Shown: positions 55,711 to 64,000, counted from the stretch's first letter. The stretch is DNA of 64,000 nt from Crystallibacter permensis (GCF_025960875.1 NZ_JAODLR010000006.1:62001-126000), one strand, 5' to 3'. Program-made: numbers and translations. Notes: generated by a model from the sequence alone, not told the origin.

Positions 55711-56025
55711 CTACTTCCTTCCTGTTTCAAGCCAGAGACGGATGTCCTTCTCACACTCGTCTGCTGCAGGGACCGGCGACCGCCACGCGCCTTTCCACTT
55801 GCTTTTGACAGGCCAGTGTGGCCGGTACATACGCCAGCTCTCACCATGGACCTTCAGCGCGACGAGAAAATCCTCCGGCATCGCGCCGCAGAGGATCTCG
55901 TACTCAGCGGCCAAAGCGTCAACAATTCCATTCAGCCTTCGGGTCCGAACCGACAGGCCAGGAACCTCCGGCACGTCAGCAATCCACCAGACGCCGGACT
56001 TATGCACCCGCGCGGTCAGTTCCAT
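55711..56025 (-). CDS. HicB-like small protein
   Basis: A 104-residue protein. The first 50 residues (ARVHKSGVWWIADVPEVPGL, RRLNGIVDALAAEYEIL) fit the HicB antitoxin fold: W-W-x(3)-VPE-x-PG followed by a helix with leucines. The C-terminal part (YRPHWPVKSKWKGAWRSPV) is basic and aromatic. No HicA toxin partner (small, GSH motif) is seen next to it, so a classical toxin-antitoxin role is unproven. It lies 7 bp after the 205-residue gene. Confidence 0.55.
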   Translation of the reverse strand: MELTARVHKSGVWWIADVPEVPGLSVRTRRLNGIVDALAAEYEILCGAMPEDFLVALKVHGESWRMYRPHWPVKSKWKGAWRSPVPAADECEKDIRLWLETGRK

Positions 56026-56032
56026 CGGAGCT

Positions 56033-56650
56033 TCACGTCTCCTCGATTCTCGTAATTGCGGTTACGGGCGTAGTAGCCCGGAAAGTTGGAATACCGTCTT
56101 CCCGCACGTCGACGAGTAGTGCACCAGGCCGGCCGAGCTGGAGTCGATATATCGATAGCAGCCTCAAAGCTTCCCCGTCTCTCCTCAGGCCATCGGCGGG
56201 AATCCGACTGAAATCTCCGTACGGGACTTCATGGCCTGGCAAACGGGTCATAGTCCGATTGCCATGCGTAAGGTCGAAGACGTAGAGCGTCCCAGAGGCG
56301 GTGCACACCCGCCAGCGGCCCTCCTCGCGGTCAGTCAGCCGGTCCGTCAGTTCAACCATGGTCAGCAGGGCTTGACGATGCGCCGCATCACCCATCCCGT
56401 CCAGGTCCTCGACGGTGTCCACGCGGATACTGGCACCCGGCAGGATCCGCTCCAGCGCGGACCGCAACAGCTGGCGCGCTCTTTCCCCGACCGTCCTTGC
56501 CGAGCGTGACTGCACGAGCAGATGCACTTCGACGGGCTCCTCGGCAAGCCCAGTAGACGAGCCGGGAACGACCCAAACCCTGTCGATGCCCACCACCCGT
56601 GCCTCGCGGAGAACAGCTCCCAGGTGCTCCCCGCTCCCCTCCAGCATCAT
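56033..56650 (-). CDS. hypothetical protein of an unknown operon
   Basis: A 205-residue protein. The N-terminal 75 residues (VVGIDRVWVVPGSSTGLAEE, PVEVHLLVQSRSARTVGERA, GASIRVDTVEDLDG) have the strand order of MNT-like nucleotidyltransferases, but the GSxxxGxxxxxSDxD catalytic pattern is degenerate (PGSSTGLAEEPVEV). The C-terminal half has TLYVFDLTHGNRTMTRLPG. AAGGA precedes ATG 56650. The start overlaps a possible upstream gene by 4 bp. Function unknown. Confidence 0.6.
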   Translation of the reverse strand: MMLEGSGEHLGAVLREARVVGIDRVWVVPGSSTGLAEEPVEVHLLVQSRSARTVGERARQLLRSALERILPGASIRVDTVEDLDGMGDAAHRQALLTMVELTDRLTDREEGRWRVCTASGTLYVFDLTHGNRTMTRLPGHEVPYGDFSRIPADGLRRDGEALRLLSIYRLQLGRPGALLVDVREDGIPTFRATTPVTAITRIEET

Positions 56651-56862
56651 TCAGTTCCTTTGCATAGCCGAGTACCGCTTAGTGCCGTCGTTCCTATCCA
56701 AGAGATATTCCCCAGGTGCCGCGTGGCACTTTTCCCGGCTTCGGTCCAACGCGCATCTTTATTGAGATGAGCGTTCTCCGGCGCACACTCTAGGAACTGC
56801 TGAAGGTCGCGGGCACTAGCGGATCCGGCGAGGTCGACGAAGACATGAGTAAGGACGGTCAA
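56647..56862 (-). CDS. possible small protein at the head of the unknown operon
   Basis: A 71-codon frame from TTG 56862 (LTHVFVDLAGSASARDLQQF, RWTEAGKSATRHLGNI) whose TGA overlaps the next ATG as ATGA. GAGGGCGGG lies upstream of the TTG. Composition is less convincing than the following genes. It could be a real leader gene or a truncated remnant. The stretch 56863-57079 further upstream shows no gene. Confidence 0.3.
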   Translation of the reverse strand: MTVLTHVFVDLAGSASARDLQQFLECAPENAHLNKDARWTEAGKSATRHLGNISWIGTTALSGTRLCKGTE

Positions 56863-57079
56863 GATTAACCCGCCCTCGACACTAGTGCCGGTGCCCTCTG
56901 AAATTCAATGCCTCTACCGGCAGAACAAGCGCCGGTTACCAGTCTCAGGTCGAGAGTACAGATCACGCCACGGGCCCTCGGAGTCTGTTGACTCTACTTC
57001 GTTGCAGGGCTTTCCTCTCGCGCCGGCAGGGAGGGCCACGAAGACCCGTCAGGGGGCAACTACGAAACAACGGTGGGAG

Positions 57080-57511
57080 TCAATAGCGGTGCCGTTTCTG
57101 GCGGCGCATGGGAACCGCGCCGTCCGATTCGGTGCTCGGGTTGTCCGCCAGGTAGTGCGCGAAGAGCGTCATGGCGTAGCGGTCGAGCTGTCGGTTGAGT
57201 TCGCCGACCTGCTGCTTGAGTTCGGCGATCCGCTGTTTGTCTTGATGCTTTTCCTCCGCAGCGGGGCTTCGCCGACCGGTTCCGAGCGGGGCGATGAGTT
57301 GGTTGAATTTCTCGTTGAGCCGGTATGGGTTGTCCGGCTCGTGAGCGTCCTGCCGGAATGCCCGGGCCACGGCGTCATGGCCGAGTCCGCTGAGGATTTC
57401 GATCTGCCGTTTCGTCCGCGGCGCGTTTCTATCGGTGGAGAGCACCTCGATTGCACCGGATACACGGGTCATCACGTCATCGGAGACGCGCTTGCGCTTC
57501 GCGGGCATCAT
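57080..57511 (-). CDS. TnpC-like/DUF6262-type accessory protein of the recombinase trio
   Basis: A 143-residue protein: RTKRQIEILSGLGHDAVARA near the N-terminus looks like a helix-turn-helix, and KHQDKQRIAELKQQVGELNR is a coiled coil. This combination is that of the small proteins (TnpC of Tn554, DUF6262) encoded behind large tyrosine recombinases. It overlaps the recombinase gene by 4 bp (ATGA). Likely a DNA-binding helper for transposition. Confidence 0.75.
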   Translation of the reverse strand: MMPAKRKRVSDDVMTRVSGAIEVLSTDRNAPRTKRQIEILSGLGHDAVARAFRQDAHEPDNPYRLNEKFNQLIAPLGTGRRSPAAEEKHQDKQRIAELKQQVGELNRQLDRYAMTLFAHYLADNPSTESDGAVPMRRQKRHRY

Positions 57512-59556
57512 TCCTCCTTCAGGGTGGACGGGTCGTAGCCGAGATCACGCAGGGTGCGGATGAGGTTGGCGCGGTCGCGCCGCATTCGTTGCGCCATGGC
57601 CTCGTCTTTTCTTTCGCGGTCAAGGTATGCATCGATACGGTTGATGCCATTGTGAAGAACGGGTGTGTGCGCCTGAGTCAACAGCGCATTGGCGCAGTCG
57701 AGACCGACGCAAATGTGGTCGCCCAGGTGGGGGCCGTCGCTTCCGCAGCCGCTGGTCGAGGCGTTCCACATGCAGTCGTTTGTCAGGCCGAAATGGAGGC
57801 GGCCGGCGACGGTTTCGGCGATATGGTCGGCCCGGGTTGGGTCGGAGACGACTTGTGCGCGGAAGGCCGTGATATGCCGGGCTGCGGGCCCCACGACGGG
57901 AGCCCCGTCCAGGATCAGGGCTGCGGCCTGCTTACGCAGGATGCCCTTGCGTGTTGCGTCGAGGTGCCTGACTGCCTGCTGCTGTCCGTCGCTGAAGTAG
58001 CCGCTGGTCATGCGCCAGGCGGAGTGGCCCAGTTGTATACCGAGACCAAGTTCGGCTCCTGGCTTGGTCGTGGCATAGACGGCGAAGGAGCGGCGCAATG
58101 TGTCGGCGTTGATGCTATCGGCGCCCATTGTGTTAATCGGTCGGAGGCCGAGGCCCGAGCCCCGTCCGGGGCGCGTCTGCGGATCGTCGTTGACAAAGGC
58201 GATGAGGCGAGGGATGTCGCGGTCCCCACTGTAGGAGCCGGCATTGGTGGCGTTGCGCGCGAACAGATAGTCGGGATGAGGGCTAACCTCAGCCAGGACC
58301 TGGCAGGCTCGGATCACCGGCTCTGGGGCCCACCACGTACGCGCTTCTCCTTCCAGATCGTCGTTGCCCTTATGCTGAATGGCCGCCAGTGCCGGCAGGC
58401 CGTCCCGCATCGTGACCGAGTCTCGCCTCAGCTCCTGAATCTCGCCGTCGCGCATGCCCGTCAGGCAGGCGATGATGATGTAGCAGGCAGCCCGCAGAAC
58501 GCTGGCGAAGTGCTCGGCCTCTCCTTGCCCAATTTCTTCAATCCAGGGCGTTTGCGTACCGTCCTCATGGGCAACATGAATCGCAGGGGTGACGAGTCCG
58601 CCGGAGATGCCTCGGGCGGGGTCGCGGGCGGCTACGACAAGGATGTCGGCTGCTGCCTGTCGATAGTTGTGGTTGGCGCGGTTGAAGATCGAGTCGTTGA
58701 TGCGCAATTGCCGGCAGAGCAATCTCGTATTGACGTCTCCGCACTGCCCTGGGCTGCGTCCAAACCCGGTATGCAGCGGCAGTTGGCCTCCGTTGGCATC
58801 CCAGGCGGCAATGATCTGCATGGCATTGCTTCCCCCGGGTCCGGCGGGCTCTGCCGGCAGGTCCCGCCGGGTTCTTGCCGCGGCGATGATGTCGGCTGAC
58901 CACTGGTCCAAGACGGTCCATGATGCGGCGAGCAAGGGTGCCCATAGGCCCCATTCAAGCGGGGCAGTATCGTTATCGACGCCGCGCTTCTCCTGCCCGG
59001 AAATGTCTACGGCGTAGCGCATCCCCCATGGCCGGAAGGACAGGCCCGCGGGCAGCACGGCGTAGCAGTCGCGCACGAGCCTGAGCAGCTCGATGTAACC
59101 GCGGATTGTCCCCGGGGAAAGCCCAAAACCGTTCTGGCGGTGTCGCCCCGCCTGAAGGTCGGCCAGAAGGGCGTCGCAGTCCGGCTGCATCCAGGCCCCG
59201 AATGACTGAAGGGACCGGGCAGTGCCCCAGCGCGCGAGGATGCGCAGTTTGACGTAGGCGTCATAGACAGCGGAGGTGGGGGCGGGGCCGTCGCGGCGGA
59301 CGACCCCGGCCTCGACAACGGCCGGGTGGTCGGGTTGGGCGAGGACCATCAGCAAGTCTGCGGCGTCAGTGCGGTAGCTAGACGGGATTTTCCTGAAGTC
59401 GATTCTGCGTTCGGCTTGAGACTTGCGCTTTTTCAGAGGACCGAAGTCCCAGACGGTTTGGCCATAACGTGGTCCGTCTGGCTCCAGTGCCCAAACCGGC
59501 TCGCCCGGGATGAAGATGCCGGGGCTTGTGGCAGGTACGGGTTCAGGCTTCGTCAT
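57508..59556 (-). CDS. tyrosine recombinase, third of a trio (large)
   Basis: A 682-residue site-specific recombinase. The catalytic C-terminal domain keeps Arg I (CLTGMRDGEIQEL), the Arg II region (DTLRRSFAVYATT), His (LGHSAWR) and the Tyr nucleophile (TSGYFSDG). The long N-terminal part is a core-binding region as in TnpB of Tn554. A Cys-containing tail (CMWNASTSGCG, CVGLDCANALL) may bind zinc. It overlaps the second recombinase gene by 14 bp. Confidence 0.85.
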   Translation of the reverse strand: MTKPEPVPATSPGIFIPGEPVWALEPDGPRYGQTVWDFGPLKKRKSQAERRIDFRKIPSSYRTDAADLLMVLAQPDHPAVVEAGVVRRDGPAPTSAVYDAYVKLRILARWGTARSLQSFGAWMQPDCDALLADLQAGRHRQNGFGLSPGTIRGYIELLRLVRDCYAVLPAGLSFRPWGMRYAVDISGQEKRGVDNDTAPLEWGLWAPLLAASWTVLDQWSADIIAAARTRRDLPAEPAGPGGSNAMQIIAAWDANGGQLPLHTGFGRSPGQCGDVNTRLLCRQLRINDSIFNRANHNYRQAAADILVVAARDPARGISGGLVTPAIHVAHEDGTQTPWIEEIGQGEAEHFASVLRAACYIIIACLTGMRDGEIQELRRDSVTMRDGLPALAAIQHKGNDDLEGEARTWWAPEPVIRACQVLAEVSPHPDYLFARNATNAGSYSGDRDIPRLIAFVNDDPQTRPGRGSGLGLRPINTMGADSINADTLRRSFAVYATTKPGAELGLGIQLGHSAWRMTSGYFSDGQQQAVRHLDATRKGILRKQAAALILDGAPVVGPAARHITAFRAQVVSDPTRADHIAETVAGRLHFGLTNDCMWNASTSGCGSDGPHLGDHICVGLDCANALLTQAHTPVLHNGINRIDAYLDRERKDEAMAQRMRRDRANLIRTLRDLGYDPSTLKEE

Positions 59557-61255
59557 CGGTGCCCCGCATGTCGTTGCGTGTGCCGAGGTCGAGCGGCACC
59601 GACGCCATCCGGCGGCGGGCTGCCTCCACGTCCTCGGGCGGGAACGCGGGCAGGATCATCTGGGTGATCATCTCGTAGATCGGCTTCCAGTGGTCGAGCC
59701 AGACCTGCGGATCGGCGGCGCGGGCCGGGTCGGCGACCTCGGCGATGGCCAGCGCCGCCGGCAGGTGGTGGCGGGTGATCAGGGCGTTGCCGCAGCCGAA
59801 GCAGGTTCCGGTCATCGACCTGGTGCAGATGTCGCCCAGTGCCTCGAACGGGCTGTCCCTGGAGTCGCGGCACGCGGCCTGGGGTCCGTCGAGGTCGCCG
59901 CGCAGCAGGGCTGCCGCGGTGGCGGCGTCGAGGCCGGGAGCTTCCTGACCCGCGGCAAGCAACTGCTCGGCCTCGGGTGTCACCACGGTGGGCCCGGCCA
60001 GCGAGGCCTCGAACATCTCGTTGGCGCTCTCAAGCAGCAGGCGTCCGGCTTCGGCGCGGAGGACCTCGCTGTTGGTGTAGTGCCGGAAGAACGTCTCGGC
60101 CCGGTGCCGCCGCTTGCTGTTGAGGTAACGGCGCGGGTTGGCCAGCGCCTCGCCTGCCACCACGGTCTTGCGGAACCGTCCCCAGACCTGTGGCTCGCTC
60201 ACCACCAGACCCGATTCATCGACCCAGTGGCGGATCCGGAACAGGTCCGAGTTCCAGACCGGCTGTGTGATGCGCCCACTCGCCTGCTCCTGCTGCCAGA
60301 GAGCGGAGAGGTTACTGCGTGCCCGCAGCGGTGCCGTCAGCCGGATGAGTGCCGTGAGTGCCCGGTGGGCGGCGTGGTCGTGCCGGGTGTAGACGTCCTG
60401 ATAGCTCTCCCGCGCCCGGTTCTTCGTCCAGGTGACGGCGTAGTGATCTATCAAGTTCCGTTCGGCCAGCCAGGCGAGCCGGGCTGCTGGCGTCATGCCA
60501 TCGACGGCTTGGTCGTAGTCAGCCGGGGCGGTCGCGGTAACGTCGTCCACCTTGAGGGCGCGGATGACCTCCGGCGGTTCTCCGGTGGCCAGACTCAGCA
60601 GGATGTGGGCGGCGACCAGCACCGGTGGAGGTGGCGGTGGAGCGGGTCCCGGCTTCCCGTCTGCCCCGAGGCGGAGGTGGCCGTAGACGAGCCGGTGGGC
60701 CCGCGACCGCATGTGCCTGACTTCAGCGGGGGCGAAGGCGGGCAGGCCCTCGTTGCGGTGGTGGCGCAGCCGCGTGTCGCTCTCCAGGCGGCGTACAACT
60801 TCAGGGTGCAGTACCTCGGGAGTGTCATCCTGGATGCGGTCGAGCAGGGCAAACAGGTAAACGGCGTAGCGGTAGTGGGTGTCTGTTTTCGCTTCCCGGT
60901 GCGCGGCGAGGAGGTCCATCTCCCACGCGTCGAGGTGCCGGCGGCGCAGGTCCCCGAGCCCGAAGGGCTGCGCGCGGTCTGCTGCACGGGGCTGGCTGCC
61001 GACATGCGTGAGAAACCTGCGGACGGATGCCGTCAGCGTCTGCATCGACTGTCCGTTCTCGCGGGCAACCTCCAGCCACTTGTCGGCGAGCTGGGCGGCG
61101 AGCACGGGCAGTAGGAACTCCGAGGGGGTGATGGACGATGTATTTGTATGCCCGTAGTCGTGCCAGATGTAGGTGCGGGGGTCACTAACGGTGAGGTCGG
61201 CTGCAGGGGGCCGGCGGTTAGAGCTGGCAGGGGTGCTGTAAGAACCCCGTGTCAT
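59543..61255 (-). CDS. tyrosine-recombinase-family protein, second of a trio
   Basis: A 570-residue protein of the same family, with divergent active site: the Arg I box reads LATGEPPEVIRAL (Arg replaced), followed by KRRHRAETFFRHYTNSEVL, which may supply the H/R and Tyr region. The C-terminus has CTRSMTGTCFGCGNALITRH, a likely zinc finger. Probably a structural partner or a partly active recombinase. It overlaps the first recombinase gene by 4 bp. Confidence 0.75.
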   Translation of the reverse strand: MTRGSYSTPASSNRRPPAADLTVSDPRTYIWHDYGHTNTSSITPSEFLLPVLAAQLADKWLEVARENGQSMQTLTASVRRFLTHVGSQPRAADRAQPFGLGDLRRRHLDAWEMDLLAAHREAKTDTHYRYAVYLFALLDRIQDDTPEVLHPEVVRRLESDTRLRHHRNEGLPAFAPAEVRHMRSRAHRLVYGHLRLGADGKPGPAPPPPPPVLVAAHILLSLATGEPPEVIRALKVDDVTATAPADYDQAVDGMTPAARLAWLAERNLIDHYAVTWTKNRARESYQDVYTRHDHAAHRALTALIRLTAPLRARSNLSALWQQEQASGRITQPVWNSDLFRIRHWVDESGLVVSEPQVWGRFRKTVVAGEALANPRRYLNSKRRHRAETFFRHYTNSEVLRAEAGRLLLESANEMFEASLAGPTVVTPEAEQLLAAGQEAPGLDAATAAALLRGDLDGPQAACRDSRDSPFEALGDICTRSMTGTCFGCGNALITRHHLPAALAIAEVADPARAADPQVWLDHWKPIYEMITQMILPAFPPEDVEAARRRMASVPLDLGTRNDMRGTDDEA

Positions 61256-62739
61256 GACTCCTCCTCATCAGTGTCCTGTACCTCATCGCCGGGGTCCTCG
61301 GCGGTGTGTCCGACAAGTCCAGCGGCCAGGGAGCGCAGGGCGCGCGGCACCTCCCCCTGCCAGGTTTCGGCGGCGTAGAGGTAGTGGTAGGTGGTGGCTA
61401 CGCTGGCGTGTCCGAGCAGCGCCTTGACGGTTAGCACGGGGTTGGCCAGCAGCAGGTAGGGATCGCCGGACCGTTCGCGTCCCTCCTTCATCAGCGCAGC
61501 CAGCATGGTCACCGCGAAGGTATGGCGGAAGGTGTGGGGCGTGACGTTGATGTGCTCAGGAGGCCGGTCGTGGCTGCCGAGTTCGAACACGCGGTCTCGT
61601 GCATCGGAGAAGAGGTGGTTCCAGTATTCCAATACCGGGGGCAGCCCTCGGGCCACGAACAGTCCGAGCGGTTCAATGCTGCCGTCGTCCAGGATCCGGA
61701 CCACGCGGGCACGGTCCTCGTCGGTCAGGGCGAGGGTCGGACGGGCGTGCCCGTCGAAGACGACGGCGGGCTGTCCGCGCAGACGGGTGAGTCCGTCGAC
61801 GATGAGCAGCCGCCCCTCGCGGCGGAATTTGCGCAGGACCGTCTGGTGGCGCCGGATGACGGCGGCCCGTTCGGTCTGCCGGTAGAGGTCGACGGCGCGG
61901 GCGACCTCGGCGGTCACGTAGATGGAGCGGGTGATGCCCATCTTGCCGGTGCGGTCGAAGACGTGCACGCCGTCGGCGGGCATCCCGGACAGCGGCGGTA
62001 TCTCGTTGTCGAGCAGGAACGCTCCTTCCTCGCGGCGGAGGCCGGTTGCGGCGAGCAGCAGCCCGTAGACGTAATCCCGTTCCGGTGCGGCGGGGCGGGA
62101 CTCCGCGTCGGATCCATCGCCGCGCAGTCCCGCAGCCAGGAAGTGCGCAGTCTGTGCAGCCGTCAGGAAACGCGCCTGCCGGTCTTTCCGTTTTCCCGAT
62201 GTGAGCGTATTCCGGCCGGCCCAGAAGGGAAACGGGTTGGCCTTGATCCAGCCCATGGCCGTGGCATAGCGGAAGAAGGAGGACAGGCAGCCCAGTTCGG
62301 TGTCGAGGGTGGTGAACTCGACGGTACCTTGGCGGCTGTCCCGGTAACCCACGAGGTCCTTACGGGTCGTGTGGATCAGGTCGATCTTCGGCTCGCCATT
62401 GTCTGCCAGCCAGTCCTCGACCGGCTGGCCGGCCAGTTCGGCAAGTCTTTGTGCCCGCTGCCGGCGGAGATAACGCAGCAGCCGCGCCAGATGGTAGACG
62501 TGGAAGCGGCGCATGTTGGTCAGGTCGAAGGCGTTCTGTTCGTGGGCGTCGAGCAGGTACTGGTTGAGGTAGCGGCAGCCGGTGGCGCCGCCGTCGTCGT
62601 CCACGACGAACGGGAAGCCGTCCGGCAGCCCCCGCTCGTCGAAGACCGAACATGCCTGGGAAACGTCGAAGGCCTGCCCCTCGGGAAGGGACAGGCCTTC
62701 GATACCCAGCCGATGCCGGTCGATAACCACGGTCCTCAC
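61252..62739 (-). CDS. tyrosine recombinase, first of a trio
   Basis: A 495-residue integrase with a complete catalytic set: Arg I in ATGLRREEGAFL, HxxR in PHTFRHTFAVTML, His in LGHASVATTY and the Tyr in YHYLYAAE. An N-terminal SAM-like core-binding domain precedes it (FSSFFRYATAMGW-like part SSFFRYATAMGWIKANPF). Start is GTG 62739 (VRTVVIDRHRLG) with GGGGAGG at 7 bp; the open frame runs up into ssrA and cannot be coding there. First gene of the trio, 114 bp from the ssrA 3' end. Confidence 0.87.
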   Translation of the reverse strand: MRTVVIDRHRLGIEGLSLPEGQAFDVSQACSVFDERGLPDGFPFVVDDDGGATGCRYLNQYLLDAHEQNAFDLTNMRRFHVYHLARLLRYLRRQRAQRLAELAGQPVEDWLADNGEPKIDLIHTTRKDLVGYRDSRQGTVEFTTLDTELGCLSSFFRYATAMGWIKANPFPFWAGRNTLTSGKRKDRQARFLTAAQTAHFLAAGLRGDGSDAESRPAAPERDYVYGLLLAATGLRREEGAFLLDNEIPPLSGMPADGVHVFDRTGKMGITRSIYVTAEVARAVDLYRQTERAAVIRRHQTVLRKFRREGRLLIVDGLTRLRGQPAVVFDGHARPTLALTDEDRARVVRILDDGSIEPLGLFVARGLPPVLEYWNHLFSDARDRVFELGSHDRPPEHINVTPHTFRHTFAVTMLAALMKEGRERSGDPYLLLANPVLTVKALLGHASVATTYHYLYAAETWQGEVPRALRSLAAGLVGHTAEDPGDEVQDTDEEES

Positions 62740-62853
62740 TGCTGCCTCCCCTCGATGGCCCCGATGACTAACCGGTGGCACCTCTCGTGTGGAAGACACT
62801 AACAGACCGCCTGCGATACAGGGAGTGAGAAGACACTTCCTGAATCTCATCCG

Positions 62854-63220
62854 TGGAGATGGGGGGAATTGAACCCCCGTCCGATGTTGCGTTGCCAGGA
62901 CTTCTCCGGGCGCAGTTTGCTTCGGGATTTCTCGGCCCCAGCCATCCTGCAAACAAGTGGCTGACCCGGGCCCAGCCGTCTAAAAGTCCCGGACACTCCA
63001 ACGGCGAAAGTGTCCAGCAGTGGCCCTCTAAATGACGCCAGAAACCGGGTCGAGAGCGTACCCGGGCTGACGGACTATGCCCGCTGCTTAGGCAGCGAGA
63101 GCGAAGTCGTGCTGTTTAGAATCAGCAGTTATTTTTTTGCAGAGAGCGTTAACGAGATAGCCCTGCATCCTCGGCCCGCTTCTCCTGGCGCGACTAACAT
63201 CGTCGAAACCTGTCATCCCC
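62854..63220 (-). ncRNA. ssrA: transfer-messenger RNA (tmRNA)
   Basis: About 367 nt. The 5' end GGGGATGACAGGTTTCGACG and the 3' end CATCTCC-A form the tRNA-like acceptor stem; the T arm GGGGGTTCAATTCCCCCC is complete. CCA is not encoded. The tag frame lies at 63126-63088: GCT GAT TCT ... GCC TAA gives ADSKQHDFALAA, close to the mycobacterial ADSHQRDYALAA. It rescues stalled ribosomes together with SmpB, encoded just upstream at 63638. Confidence 0.93.
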
Positions 63221-63404
63221 ATATTGAATTACCAAACCGGTTCACACCGGACTATCTATTCTAACCACAACATCGGCGAATGTATTCCCCGAGGTCCCTG
63301 GTGTTTTGTGGCCCTCCGGCCGCGGGCTGATTTGCGCTGTATTTAAGTTCGTCAGCGGCCGCCGCGACCGCTGACGGCCTCCTCGCTGAGCCCAGGAGCT
63401 TCTC

Positions 63405-63602
63405 ATGCTTGCGTTCGGGATCGACGAAGAATTTCTGCTGATGGATCCTGCTACAGGACGGCCCCGTCTGGAGGGCCGCAGATCCCTGCCCGGCTGTCCC
63501 TGCGGAGGGACCTGGCAGGGGCCGCTACTCAGCTTGGTTCTTGGCGGCCGGCATCGGATCCATCTTCGATCCGGGCAACACGCCAGCGGTCGTCACACAT
63601 AG
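63405..63602 (+). pseudogene. N-terminal fragment of a YbdK-type ligase gene
   Basis: The frame starts AFGIDEEFLLMDPATGRPRL, matching TLGIEEEYLLLNPATGLPEA of the intact YbdK-type ligase (38176-39273), then similarity is lost. The intact gene needs about 365 codons; here only about 25 are recognisable, followed by unrelated frames. It retains an AGGAG site before the ATG (63405). It lies between ssrA and smpB, so DNA was lost or inserted here. Confidence 0.7.
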
Positions 63603-63637
63603 CGAAGCTACCAGGGCACGCTCCTGATGAACGCCGA

Positions 63638-64000
63638 TCAGGCAGAACGGCGGTTGCGCTCACGCATGACACGCAGCGCTTCGCGCTTGTCCTGCTGTTC
63701 GCGCAATGTCTGACGCTTGTCGTAGTCCTTCTTGCCTCGGGCGATCGCAATTTCGACCTTGGCCCGCCCATCATTGAAGTAAAGCTGAAGCGGCACAATT
63801 GTGAAGCCTGATTCGCGGATCTTGTGTGAGATCTTGTTCAGCTCTTCGCGGTGCAGCAGGAGTTTCCGCCGACGCCGGGCAGAGTGATTGGTCCAGCTGC
63901 CATTGAGATACTCCGGGATATAGACGGCTTCCAGATACAGCTCATCGTTATAGAAAACGCAAAATCCGTCTACGAGGGATGCTCTGCCCTCGCGCAGCGA
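63638..64000 (-). CDS. smpB: SsrA-binding protein SmpB (partial, runs off the window)
   Basis: The last 120 residues of SmpB are present: SLREGRASLVDGFCVFYNDE, YIPEYLNGSWTNHSARRRRK, LLLHREELNKI, KVEIAIARGKKDYDKRQTLR and the basic tail ending VMRERNRRSA. SmpB binds tmRNA and places it in the A site. The N-terminus (about 35 residues) lies beyond position 64000. Its stop is at 63638-63640. The smpB-ssrA neighbourhood is standard in Actinobacteria. Confidence 0.93.
   Translation of the reverse strand, partial: SLREGRASLVDGFCVFYNDELYLEAVYIPEYLNGSWTNHSARRRRKLLLHREELNKISHKIRESGFTIVPLQLYFNDGRAKVEIAIARGKKDYDKRQTLREQQDKREALRVMRERNRRSA

Larger units (their letters stand above)
57080..62853 (-). mobile_element. 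Tn554-like recombinase-trio element next to ssrA
   Basis: Three overlapping tyrosine recombinase genes plus a small TnpC-like gene form one minus-strand operon. It begins directly at the 3' end of ssrA, a well-known integration target. The right limit is set at the tmRNA end. The left limit is not seen: no second copy of the ssrA 3' sequence was found in the window, and the neighbouring unknown operon (55262-56862) may be cargo. Confidence 0.65.

Noticed and set aside
55711-56025. Complete HicAB toxin-antitoxin system
   Set aside because: Only a HicB-like fold is seen; no HicA-like partner with its conserved GSH-type motif lies adjacent.
57451-62802. Long + strand frames across the recombinase trio
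   Set aside because: Shadows of GC-rich minus-strand genes; the recombinase motifs are all on the minus strand.
62740-62952. N-terminal extension of the first recombinase into ssrA
   Set aside because: The frame would translate the 3' part of tmRNA; the GTG at 62739 has a strong ribosome binding site.
63088-63150. tmRNA tag starting at GCA before the A-run (63136 region)
   Set aside because: That frame meets TAA after three codons. The frame from GCT at 63126 gives a 12-residue tag ending ALAA, as in other Actinobacteria, so no frameshift or sequencing error is needed.

Overview
The window is high-GC actinobacterial DNA, most like Arthrobacter or another Micrococcaceae genus. The pointers are a fused E2o-E1o 2-oxoglutarate dehydrogenase (Kgd), a mycothiol-type RshA/SigH pair with a GGAAT-N18-GTT promoter, the 24-residue ribosomal protein bL37, a SAM-IV riboswitch, a GuaB1-type protein with CBS domains and a tmRNA tag ending in ALAA.

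Positions 1-31500 are mostly core chromosome: a partial tRNA; an AraC/GlxA-type regulator; a small membrane protein; a DinB protein; a WYL regulator; an ABC importer of the ABC_sub_bind type; hrpA; a HIT/alcohol dehydrogenase pair; a sulfurtransferase and an MBL hydrolase; zur with znuABC; two CNNM/HlyC membrane proteins; guaB1; kgd; a GDSL-like protein without the usual catalytic residues; bL37; rshA-sigH; and a run of DoxX, aroA, rsgA and hisN. Positions 31385-39273 hold a SAM-IV riboswitch with a cysteine-desulfurase-like enzyme, a methyltransferase, an mntABC-mntR operon with a palindrome over its first start codon, a tandem crcB pair and a YbdK-type ligase. A SARP-like regulator follows.

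From about 40200 the DNA is accessory and partly decayed. It has pieces of an aspartokinase, of the tail of a Pls/PosA-like protein and of a restriction/NTPase-like protein. Positions 42773-54677 form a C2 (ethanol/acetaldehyde/acetate) island: adhP, acs, an aldehyde dehydrogenase, a second adenylate kinase, a GAF-domain regulator and a GNAT-AAA+ fusion. Three copies of one promoter-like module (TGCAACC-type direct repeat plus a TAGNNT -10) lie in the island. Acs makes AMP, so the adk probably serves it, and the GNAT domain could act on the Acs lysine. The island also carries two families of small unknown proteins; one intact gene pair sits inside the ruins of a second aldehyde dehydrogenase copy, and a malate synthase tail is fused to a copy of the promoter module.

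Positions 55262-56862 hold an unknown tightly packed operon. Positions 57080-62739 hold a Tn554-like set of three tyrosine recombinases plus a small TnpC-like protein, read away from the 3' end of ssrA (tmRNA, 62854-63220). A broken N-terminus of a second YbdK gene lies between ssrA and smpB, and smpB runs off the window end. Names and start sites rest on reading motifs and ribosome binding sites by eye; no database search was possible.
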